Origin: a bacterium
GTDB lineage: Bacteria; Chloroflexota; Limnocylindria; Limnocylindrales; Limnocylindraceae
Length of the DNA: 6,351 bases
Direction: 5' to 3'
NCBI GenBank assembly: GCA_009919365.1
Contig: RGBZ01000049.1
Location: forward strand, 1 to 6,351
The notes beneath the pieces were generated by a model that was given only the letters and a program-made list of their open reading frames with translations, was not told the DNA's origin and did not search any database. Made by a program: the position numbers and the translations under genes. Every line of letters starts with the position of its first letter. Position 1 is the first letter of the stretch. Shown one piece after another: positions 1-4,923 of this stretch.

Positions 1-1330
1 ACCCTCAGTCGGCTCAACGCTGGTACCTGTCTCCTCGGGGTGACGGACTCGGCGGAGCGGCCGTGCATCTGGGCGGCTCAACGCACTCAGCCGTGGGTCG
101 TGCGTGGCGATCACCACGGCGCTGCTGCCGAGCAGCTCTCGGTCGCTGAGGAGGCTGCAGAGTGCCGCCACGCGCTCGTCATCAAGGCCGCCGCTCGGCT
201 CGTCGAGGACCAGGACGTCTGGGGCTGCGGCAAGGGCCACGACGATCGCAAGTCGACGCCGCTCGCCGTCGGAGAGTCGACCGGGTGACGCGTCGAGATG
301 TTGCGCCACGTCGAGGCGTAGTGCGAGCAGTTCGGCTCGCGCTGCGTCGCTCGGGGCAAGGAGCGCACGCACTGGTCGCAATCCGCAGATCTGGTGCAGC
401 GATGCGCTCTCCCAGTTCGAGTGGGAGTGTCCCCGCAACAAGATGGAGCAGCGTTGATTTGCCGCTCCCCGTATCGCCGGTGATCAGTGTCGTCGTGCCG
501 CGCATGACGGCGATGCTTGATGGGCCAACGTCGCGACCTGCTGCAGTGGCGCGCACCAGCTGCACGATTGGCACACCGCCAACCGCGACGCTGTGCATCG
601 TGCCCCAGTCTGGCGCAGGTGCCGACGCGGCCGAGGTCGCGACGATCCTGCCGCCATCAAGTCGCAGGTGCTGCGCTGGTGCGGAGTGAATCAGTGAGAG
701 ATCGTGCGCTGCGATTACTCGCGTCGCACCGCTCTCGCGCAACGTTGCTGCCAAGCGCTCTGCCGATCGCGCATCAAGTCCGCCGAGCGGCTCATCAGCG
801 ATCAGCAGATCGGGTGACGCGACAAGTGCGACGAGTGCTGCTGCTGCCGCTCGCTCACCACCGCTGAAGGTGGTCAGGCTGCGATCAATCAGGGCAGCGT
901 CAACGGCGGCGTCACGTGCGGATCGCTCAATGCGCGAGCGCATCTCATCGGTAGGGATCTGTCGTGACTCGAGCGGAAGTGCCGCATCATCAACGAGGAG
1001 TGGGAGCGCATAGGTGGGGGCGGGGCCTGCCGCAACGTAGCCGAGCCGCTCGCTCAGCGCACGTGGCATCCCCGACTCCGTTGCGGCGGCAGCGACGAGA
1101 TCCACGCCCCCAACAACCAGCCTCCCCTGCAACTCCCCTGGCAGCAGCGTGCCGAGCAGACCCGCGATCGCCCGCAAGAGGGTGCTCTTTCCGGCGCCAG
1201 ATGTCCCACTGACCAGGAGCAGTCCGCCAGCGGGCAGGTTGATCGCGGTTCCGCGCAAGTCGAGCGTTAGCCGATCAGATCCGGCTGGGCGCCAGGTGAG
1301 ATCCGCGATCTCAATCGAGAGTGATGGCAC
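1..1330 (-). CDS. ykoD: Double ABC ATPase of an ECF vitamin transporter (YkoD-like), frameshifted in domain 2 and partial at the left edge
   Basis: This is the energising subunit of an ECF-type importer: two ABC ATPase domains in one chain, working at the inner face of the membrane with YkoE and an EcfT protein (not in the window). The start is GTG at 1330, 4 nt after the ykoE stop, with GGAG 9 nt upstream. Domain 1 has Walker A GTSGAGKST (residues 42-50), signature FSGGE (155-159), Walker B LLIADEP (175-181), GGLD (183-186) and the H-loop histidine at 209. The expected Q-loop glutamine is not evident (LGYVAAG). Domain 2 begins with Walker A GDTGSGKST (285-293). The reading frame then changes near 365-400, and the rest of the domain continues in another frame: signature LSDGE (276-262), Walker B VLVLDEP, GGLD (192-181), ATHD with its histidine at 102-100. 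That frame is open to base 1. If the shift is real, the product is truncated to 382 residues with a nonsense tail ending at 182. The YkoD assignment rests on the double-ATPase form and the adjacent ykoE. Confidence 0.85.
365..400 (-). other. Frameshift or deletion junction in the second ATPase domain
   Basis: Upstream of this interval the coding frame has its first codon bases at positions equal to 1 mod 3, through Walker A and the stretch APDLRIATS. Downstream the family motifs lie in the frame with first bases equal to 0 mod 3, starting around VRALLAP. The change needs one extra base or a loss of 3n+2 bases. With a simple join, only about 61 codons separate the Walker A lysine from the signature motif, against 107 in domain 1. 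That favours a deletion removing the Q-loop region, or an unusually compact domain carrying a small indel. No homopolymer run marks an obvious sequencing slip. Confidence 0.75.
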
Positions 1331-1334
1331 GACG

Positions 1335-1892
1335 CTAGGCTCCGATCAGGTCAAGCGCACCACTGCGACGAAGGGCGGCGCGCAAGAGCAGCGCGCCGAG
1401 GCCGCCGATGATCGCCGAGCTCACCACCATCGCCGCCGCCAACGCCGCTGCGAACGAGGCGCTGACGTCGGGGAAGTAGAGCGGCAGATCATGCAGCGCC
1501 ATGCCAACCCCGGAGAGTCCGCCAGCGGCGAGTGCCACGCGCCAACCCGCGACGCGGTATCCCACAGCAGCGAATGCCAGTTCGGCGCCGATCCCTTGGG
1601 CCGCACCAGAAAAGATCGCATCAACTGACCACTGGCTTGCGAGCAAGAACGAGACGGAGGCGGCGATCGCCTCGCCAGCGAGTGCGGCACCAGGTCGCCG
1701 CACGATCAGTCCCGCAAGTGGGCCAGCGATCACCCACGTGCCAGCAAAGAGCAGATACTGCAACGGCAACACCGCAGCAAAGAGAGGCGATGCGGCACCC
1801 CACACGAGATTCCATCCGGCGAAGAGCACGCCCGAAGCGATACCGATCGTTGCCACGGTGACGAGATCCATTAAGCTCCATGAGCGCTTCAT
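1335..1892 (-). CDS. ykoE: ECF transporter S component, YkoE family (thiamine or hydroxymethylpyrimidine uptake)
   Basis: This is the substrate-binding membrane subunit of an ECF importer. The YkoE family is associated with thiamine or its HMP precursor. The 185-residue protein is close to the family length and strongly hydrophobic, with about six membrane segments at roughly 10-32, 38-62, 67-86, 92-112, 116-138 and 148-172. Recognisable family features are the N-terminal stretch GVLFAGWNLVWG and the loop/helix GAAQGIGAELAFA (96-108). The ATG at 1892 overlaps the thiN stop in an ATGA (1889-1892), so the two are translationally coupled. A strong Shine-Dalgarno GGGGGAGG sits 6 nt before the start. 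The ATPase gene follows 4 nt later. Position and TPP riboswitch control support a vitamin B1 role. Whether the ligand is thiamine or HMP cannot be read from the sequence, though the adjoining kinase favours thiamine. Confidence 0.88.
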   Translation of the reverse strand: MKRSWSLMDLVTVATIGIASGVLFAGWNLVWGAASPLFAAVLPLQYLLFAGTWVIAGPLAGLIVRRPGAALAGEAIAASVSFLLASQWSVDAIFSGAAQGIGAELAFAAVGYRVAGWRVALAAGGLSGVGMALHDLPLYFPDVSASFAAALAAAMVVSSAIIGGLGALLLRAALRRSGALDLIGA

Positions 1893-2542
1893 GCTGCGCC
1901 TCCCCCTTCACTTACCAATACGGCGCCGCCGCGCACCGTAATGATTGACTCTGTGGCAGTTGCCACATTTGAAATGCCGCGCGTACTCCCCGCAAGGAGG
2001 ACCGCAGAATCAAGGGTCCAGCGAACACCTGTCGCAGAGACAGTTGCATCGCCACCCCATGGTGTAATGGAAATGATTCGACCGATGGCCCCGCGCAGCG
2101 TGAGCGTTGCACCACTACGGAGCAGTTGCGTCCGTGTCTGCTCGTCAAGGATCACCACCTTGACAGTGCTGCAGCGCGGATGCGCCAACAGCGCAAGGGT
2201 GCCGATGGCGTGATCACTGCGGCCACCCCACGTGCAGAGAAGGGTGATCTCGGTTGCGCCGGCGTCAAGTGCTGCGAGGAGGGCAAGCTCGGTATCGGTC
2301 GCATCTTTATTGGTTGGGAAGCGCGTCACCGCCACACCGGCCGCTTCAAGCTCGTCGATGTCTCCAGCACTCAGCGAATCAAAGTCGCCGATGACCTGGT
2401 GAAGAGGTATTCCGAGCGGAGCGGCATGTCGGGCGCCACCATCGGCGGCGATCACCAGAGCGGCGTCGCGCCATCCGGGCCAATGCGCATCGAGCAGCGC
2501 CGGGTCGAGTTGATCGCCCCCCGCAAGAATCAACGCGCGCAC
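1889..2542 (-). CDS. thiN: Thiamine diphosphokinase (thiamine pyrophosphokinase)
   Basis: It transfers pyrophosphate from ATP to thiamine, giving the cofactor TPP in one cytoplasmic step. At 217 residues it has the usual length for the ThiN/TPK family. Motifs run in the expected order: ADGGA (33-37), GDFDS (52-56), PTNKDATDTELAL (76-88, acidic and lysine residues of the nucleotide/metal site), GGRSDH (106-111) and RGISN (188-192) near the thiamine-binding C-terminal beta domain. The start is GTG at 2542, preceded by GAGG with a 5-nt spacer. This start gives the typical N-terminus MRALILAGGD. It is the first gene behind a TPP riboswitch and overlaps ykoE by 4 nt. Kinase plus ECF uptake genes indicate salvage of external thiamine. 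No biosynthetic thi gene is visible here. Confidence 0.95.
   Translation of the reverse strand: MRALILAGGDQLDPALLDAHWPGWRDAALVIAADGGARHAAPLGIPLHQVIGDFDSLSAGDIDELEAAGVAVTRFPTNKDATDTELALLAALDAGATEITLLCTWGGRSDHAIGTLALLAHPRCSTVKVVILDEQTRTQLLRSGATLTLRGAIGRIISITPWGGDATVSATGVRWTLDSAVLLAGSTRGISNVATATESIITVRGGAVLVSEGGGAA
1899..1906 (-). promoter_or_regulatory. Strong Shine-Dalgarno for ykoE inside thiN
   Basis: GGGGGAGG on the minus strand lies 6 nt upstream of the ykoE ATG. It also encodes the glycines at the C-terminus of ThiN (SEGGGAA). It fixes the ykoE start and fits translational coupling through the ATGA overlap. Confidence 0.75.
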
Positions 2543-2572
2543 CGATACCTCGCTCTCTATCGCGCGGGGTGC
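2539..2572 (-). promoter_or_regulatory. Possible start-masking expression platform
   Basis: GCACC (2572-2568) is complementary to GGUGC (2543-2539), which contains the thiN GUG start. A competing CGCGCG/CGCGCG pairing (2566-2561 with 2539-2534) is also possible. Either would cover the start and hold the GAGG in a loop, as expected for a translational OFF switch. This is visible complementarity only; no folding energy was computed. Confidence 0.35.
2548..2551 (-). promoter_or_regulatory. Shine-Dalgarno GAGG for thiN
   Basis: GAGG on the minus strand lies 5 nt before the GTG start of thiN and decides the start. It sits between two segments that could pair (GCACC at 2572-2568 and GGUGC at 2543-2539, the latter spanning the GUG). 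It may therefore lie in the loop of a start-masking hairpin that the riboswitch controls. Confidence 0.6.
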
Positions 2573-2576
2573 ACCT

Positions 2577-2666
2577 GCGTCCTCCCTTCGCCGGCATGAC
2601 CCGGATCAGGTTCGTAGGGTTCGCGGACCATCCGCATCTCAGCGCCCGATGGCGCTCCCCTGTCGC
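2577..2666 (-). ncRNA. TPP riboswitch (THI box) aptamer
   Basis: Read on the minus strand, the conserved TPP aptamer blocks appear in order: GGGGAGC (2660-2654), a short hairpin GCGCC-ATCG-GGCGC, CUGAGA (2642-2637), a variable stem GCGGA/UCCGC, ACCC, then ACCUGAUC (2611-2604), the CCGG...CCGG stem and GCGAAGGGA (2591-2583). A P1 helix can form between GCGAC (2666-2662) and GACGC (2581-2577) with one mismatch. The TPP riboswitch lowers expression when TPP is plentiful, here of thiN-ykoE-ykoD. No stem followed by a U-run is seen before the thiN start, so control is more likely at translation than at termination. Aptamer identity is firm; the exact ends and expression platform are inferred. Confidence 0.95.
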
Positions 2667-2675
2667 GATGCGGTG

Positions 2676-2681
2676 ATTCTA
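2676..2681 (-). promoter_or_regulatory. Probable -10 box of the thiamine operon
   Basis: TAGAAT on the minus strand starts with the TAG stop codon of the HAD gene. An A at 2669, 7 nt after its last base, is a suitable transcription start and lies just before the riboswitch P1 helix. No convincing -35 hexamer is found 16-19 nt upstream. The same hexamer precedes the divergent gene at 3360. Confidence 0.5.
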
Positions 2682-3326
2682 GCGCTTCGAACCGTCGAGA
2701 AGCGCCGCAACCCAATCAGCAACAGAGGGGGCGTGCTCGTGCGCGTCGGCCTCATAGAAGTCGTCAGGGTGAAAGAAGGGCGAGTGAATGCCGACCGCAT
2801 GGACTCCTGCGGCGCGTGCCATACGCACGTCGTCCAGGGTGTCGCCGAGGTAGGCGGTCTCGGCTGGTGTGGTGGCATGACCGAGTGCGGCGAGACCGCG
2901 GCGCAGCGGCGCAGGGTCGGGCTTCTGCTCCACAGCGTCGTCGCCGTAGACCGCCGAACCGATCAGGTCGGCAACGCCGGTGCGCCGCAGCTGCCCGGCA
3001 ACCACCTTGCGGTCGCCGGCGGTGACGACGCCGAGAGGGATCCCCGCGGCGACGAGGCGCTCCAGCGCCGGGTAGGCGCCAGGGAGGAGTTCCGCTTCGT
3101 GCCCCTTATAGGCGCCGTGCCAAACGTCTGCTGCCCCCTCGACGAGATGCTCGGGGACGCCGAGGGCCGCGTACATACGACGCCAGTTCGGCGAGAAGGC
3201 GGCCCCATATCGCTCACGAGTGAGGGGTGGAAGTCCGAAGGATTTCATCACTTCGACATTGGCCTCATAGACGTGTTCGGTCGTATCAATAAGAGTTCCA
3301 TCCCAGTCGAACAACACGGCCTTCAT
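2679..3326 (-). CDS. HAD-superfamily hydrolase, subfamily IA (phosphoglycolate phosphatase / PpaX-like)
   Basis: This is a cytoplasmic Mg-dependent phosphatase-type HAD enzyme of 215 residues, the usual size. Motif I is DWDGT (D7 nucleophile, D9 acid/base), motif II contains T102 in VVTAGD, motif III is K135 in QKPDP, and motif IV is GDTLDD (161-166). The helical insert between motif I and motif II is a C1 cap, which places it in subfamily IA with Gph, PpaX and similar enzymes. The substrate cannot be told from sequence. The frame stays open far upstream, but the real start is the ATG at 3326: MKAVLFDWDG is the canonical HAD N-terminus. A TACGCT -10-like box lies 6 nt before this ATG, suggesting a leaderless mRNA. 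It ends 12 nt before the TPP riboswitch on the same strand, so readthrough into the thiamine operon is possible. A role in dephosphorylating thiamine phosphates is conceivable but unproven. Confidence 0.9.
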   Translation of the reverse strand: MKAVLFDWDGTLIDTTEHVYEANVEVMKSFGLPPLTRERYGAAFSPNWRRMYAALGVPEHLVEGAADVWHGAYKGHEAELLPGAYPALERLVAAGIPLGVVTAGDRKVVAGQLRRTGVADLIGSAVYGDDAVEQKPDPAPLRRGLAALGHATTPAETAYLGDTLDDVRMARAAGVHAVGIHSPFFHPDDFYEADAHEHAPSVADWVAALLDGSKR

Positions 3327-3332
3327 GGGCTT

Positions 3333-3338
3333 AGCGTA
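3333..3338 (-). promoter_or_regulatory. -10-like box of the HAD gene (leaderless)
   Basis: TACGCT on the minus strand is followed by 6 nt (AAGCCC) and then the ATG at 3326. No Shine-Dalgarno sequence fits in that gap. The geometry places the transcription start on the A of the start codon. Confidence 0.4.
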
Positions 3339-3347
3339 CGTCGCGCC

Positions 3348-3353
3348 TAGAAT
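3348..3353 (+). promoter_or_regulatory. -10-like box of the 3360 gene (leaderless)
   Basis: TAGAAT is followed by 6 nt (CGCTGG) and the GTG at 3360, so transcription would start on the start codon. It lies 9 bp from the opposing TACGCT box, forming a compact divergent promoter pair in a 33-bp gap. Any -35 element would have to lie at the 5' end of the HAD coding region. Confidence 0.5.
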
Positions 3354-3359
3354 CGCTGG

Positions 3360-3974
3360 GTGAACGAACGTGCAAGCGCCCCCATCCCAAGCGGAGCCAG
3401 CGAGCCGAAGAGTCGCATCAGCGACTTCCCAGGCGGCCTGCGGGTTCGCGCCACCTGGGGGAGCAGCGGCCAGGCCGCCGCGGTCTTCGCCCTCTCCGAA
3501 GTCGGCGCCACCCTTGTGGACCACGGCGCACTCGGCGCTGGCGCTGAGGGCGACCCCGATCGACTCTGCCGCATGGAGCTCCGCGTTGAGACGCCGGGCG
3601 GCGCTTGGGCGGTACGCCTCGCCACCGTCATCTATGACGAGCCGCGCGCAATCCACTGGGATGACGCTCAACTCTTTGTCGTTGGCTACGGCTTCACCGT
3701 CTACGCATTCGGCGCGCGCACCGGGGCGCTTGCCTGGAGCCACCAGACCGGTACCCCTGTCGTCGAGTTGATTGCATCGCCACGCTTCGGGCATGTGATC
3801 GTGCAGAGCGAAGTTGAGACGTGGGCGATTCGTGGCGATGGTGAGGTGCGTTGGCGCCTCGCACACAGCGACGTCGTTGGCGCCGCCGAACTGATTGGCG
3901 GTCGTCTCATCGTCACGAGCATCAACGGCGACGTGCAGGCGATTGACCCTGACACCGGAAAGCAGGGCGCATGA
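3360..3974 (+). CDS. PQQ-like beta-propeller repeat protein, small
   Basis: The function is not recognised. The 204-residue product has no signal peptide or membrane segment, so it is probably cytoplasmic. Its second half contains PQQ/WD-like blade repeats of the BamB type: VYAFGARTGALAWSH (114-128), TWAIRGDGEVRWRLAHSD (154-171) and VQAIDPDTGK (192-201). Each pairs an 'A-[IF]-x-x-x-[TD]-G' turn with a following strand. At this length it can form only about three or four blades, so it would need to assemble with itself or be a partial propeller. The N-terminal half (RVRATWGSSGQAAAVFAL...) is less repetitive. The GTG start is chosen because a TAGAAT box sits 6 nt upstream, giving a leaderless message. 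Its stop overlaps the next ATG (ATGA at 3971-3974), so the two genes are co-translated and may act together. Confidence 0.75.
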   Translation: MNERASAPIPSGASEPKSRISDFPGGLRVRATWGSSGQAAAVFALSEVGATLVDHGALGAGAEGDPDRLCRMELRVETPGGAWAVRLATVIYDEPRAIHWDDAQLFVVGYGFTVYAFGARTGALAWSHQTGTPVVELIASPRFGHVIVQSEVETWAIRGDGEVRWRLAHSDVVGAAELIGGRLIVTSINGDVQAIDPDTGKQGA

Positions 3975-4906
3975 GCCCCATTGTGATCGTTGGCGCCGCG
4001 CTGGTCCTCTCTGGCCTACTCCTCTCGCGGCGTACCGATGCACGCACACGTGCTGGCCAACTCCTCGCCGGGCTCTCGCCCGTTACCCCCACCGAAGCGC
4101 TACGACTTGCTGCGTTGCGTGGCGAGTCTTCTCCGTATCTCGCGATCAAGGGAAGCATTGATGCGGCAGAGATCTTTGAAGACGAGAACCATCGACCGCT
4201 CGTCTTCCGTCGCGAACGCGTCTCAATCGCCGACGAGGGTAGCTGGCGCGTGATAGATACCGCCGAGCGCAGCCTCCCCTTTGTAGTGAGTGATCCGAGT
4301 AGTTCAATCAGCATCGCCACCGCCGATCTTGCCGATGGGCTTGTTGTGGTGGAGCGACGCTGGGAGGGGAGCGTCGCCGAGCTTTACGCCGCGGGGCGCG
4401 AATATCAGAGCCCAGAGACGGCGGCGCTTGTCGCTGCAATTGCGGCAAGTGACCCATCCCGCCAAGCGCGTGTCGGCTTGGAGCAGATCAGCAACTTAGA
4501 TCGTGCGACTGCAGCTGGACATCTAGTTGACGGGGAGTTGCGCGCCGGTGCCGGTCGACCGCTCGTGGTCACCACCCTTGAGCGTGCTGAGGCGCTCCGA
4601 CTCTTGGGGAGTGAGGGGCGTGGGAGGCTCGCCAGCAGCACGCTCGCACTCGCCCTTCTCGCGCTTGGACTCCTGCTCCTTATCGGTGGCCTCGCCCTGG
4701 CGCTCGCCTCCCCCGCACTCGGTGCCGATGCGGCAAGCCCATCTCCTACGCCGACGCCAACGCCGGAGTCTGGCGATGCGCGCAACGGCGGAGTTGGCGT
4801 AGGCCCTGGTGGACTGCTCGGACTCGTGGCGATGTTCGCGCTCCCTCTCCTCTTCGCCGCCGCGGTCGTGCTAGTTACGCGACTCGTGACTCGCCAACGC
4901 CGCTAA
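3971..4906 (+). CDS. Membrane protein resembling the bacterial GIDE/MULAN (BAM-domain) family
   Basis: The 311-residue protein has an N-terminal hydrophobic helix (about 3-20), a soluble region (about 50-215), a long hydrophobic segment (about 222-250), a linker rich in Pro, Thr and Ser (256-268) and glycine (273-284), and a last membrane helix (about 283-304) ending in a basic tail. The soluble part resembles the BAM domain of the GIDE/MULAN family: an early 'YLAIKGSI' strand, 'PLVFRRERV' (76-84), 'PFVVSD' (103-108), then 'GHLVDGELRAG' followed by 'RPLVVTTLERAEALRLLG' (196-213). Bacterial members lack the RING finger found in eukaryotic MULAN, and none is seen here, so it should not be called a ubiquitin ligase. 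The family role in bacteria is unclear. The gene overlaps the propeller-like gene by 4 nt, hinting at a joint envelope-associated function. The family call is by motif memory and is moderate. Confidence 0.6.
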   Translation: MSPIVIVGAALVLSGLLLSRRTDARTRAGQLLAGLSPVTPTEALRLAALRGESSPYLAIKGSIDAAEIFEDENHRPLVFRRERVSIADEGSWRVIDTAERSLPFVVSDPSSSISIATADLADGLVVVERRWEGSVAELYAAGREYQSPETAALVAAIAASDPSRQARVGLEQISNLDRATAAGHLVDGELRAGAGRPLVVTTLERAEALRLLGSEGRGRLASSTLALALLALGLLLLIGGLALALASPALGADAASPSPTPTPTPESGDARNGGVGVGPGGLLGLVAMFALPLLFAAAVVLVTRLVTRQRR

Positions 4907-4911
4907 CCCAG

Positions 4912-4917
4912 TACGAT
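4912..4917 (+). promoter_or_regulatory. -10-like box of the aminotransferase gene (leaderless)
   Basis: TACGAT lies 6 nt before the ATG at 4924 inside a 17-nt gap. There is no Shine-Dalgarno sequence. This is the third start in the window with this exact spacing, and it suggests an internal promoter driving the 4924 gene and its overlapping neighbour. Confidence 0.42.
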
Positions 4918-4923
4918 CGCGCC

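Noticed and set aside
10..84. 11-base direct repeat CGGCTCAACGC at 10-20 and 74-84
   Set aside because: There are two copies only, both inside the ATPase coding tail, without flanking structure; chance in GC-rich coding DNA is enough.
111..368. Minus-strand open frame of 85 codons in the third frame of the ATPase gene
   Set aside because: It carries no ABC motif; the signature, Walker B and H-loop are in the frame with first bases equal to 0 mod 3.
162..689. Open frame of 175 codons on the plus strand
   Set aside because: It is arginine-rich, low-complexity antisense to the ATPase gene, whose ABC motifs lie on the minus strand.
2649..3350. Plus-strand open frame of 233 codons opposite the HAD gene
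   Set aside because: It is a shadow of the HAD gene, has no recognisable domain, and its start region overlaps the riboswitch and operon promoter.
3327..4049. Upstream extension of the HAD reading frame on the minus strand to a possible start at 4049
   Set aside because: The extra 241 residues are antisense to the propeller-like gene, resemble no family, and the canonical HAD N-terminus begins at the internal ATG at 3326.
4735..4775. Short CCNACNCC-like repeat
   Set aside because: It encodes the Pro-Thr linker of the membrane protein in frame and is not an independent repeat element.
3971..4906. E3 ubiquitin ligase annotation suggested by the MULAN-like region
   Set aside because: There is no RING finger or cysteine-rich segment; the protein shows no cysteine pattern that could bind zinc.
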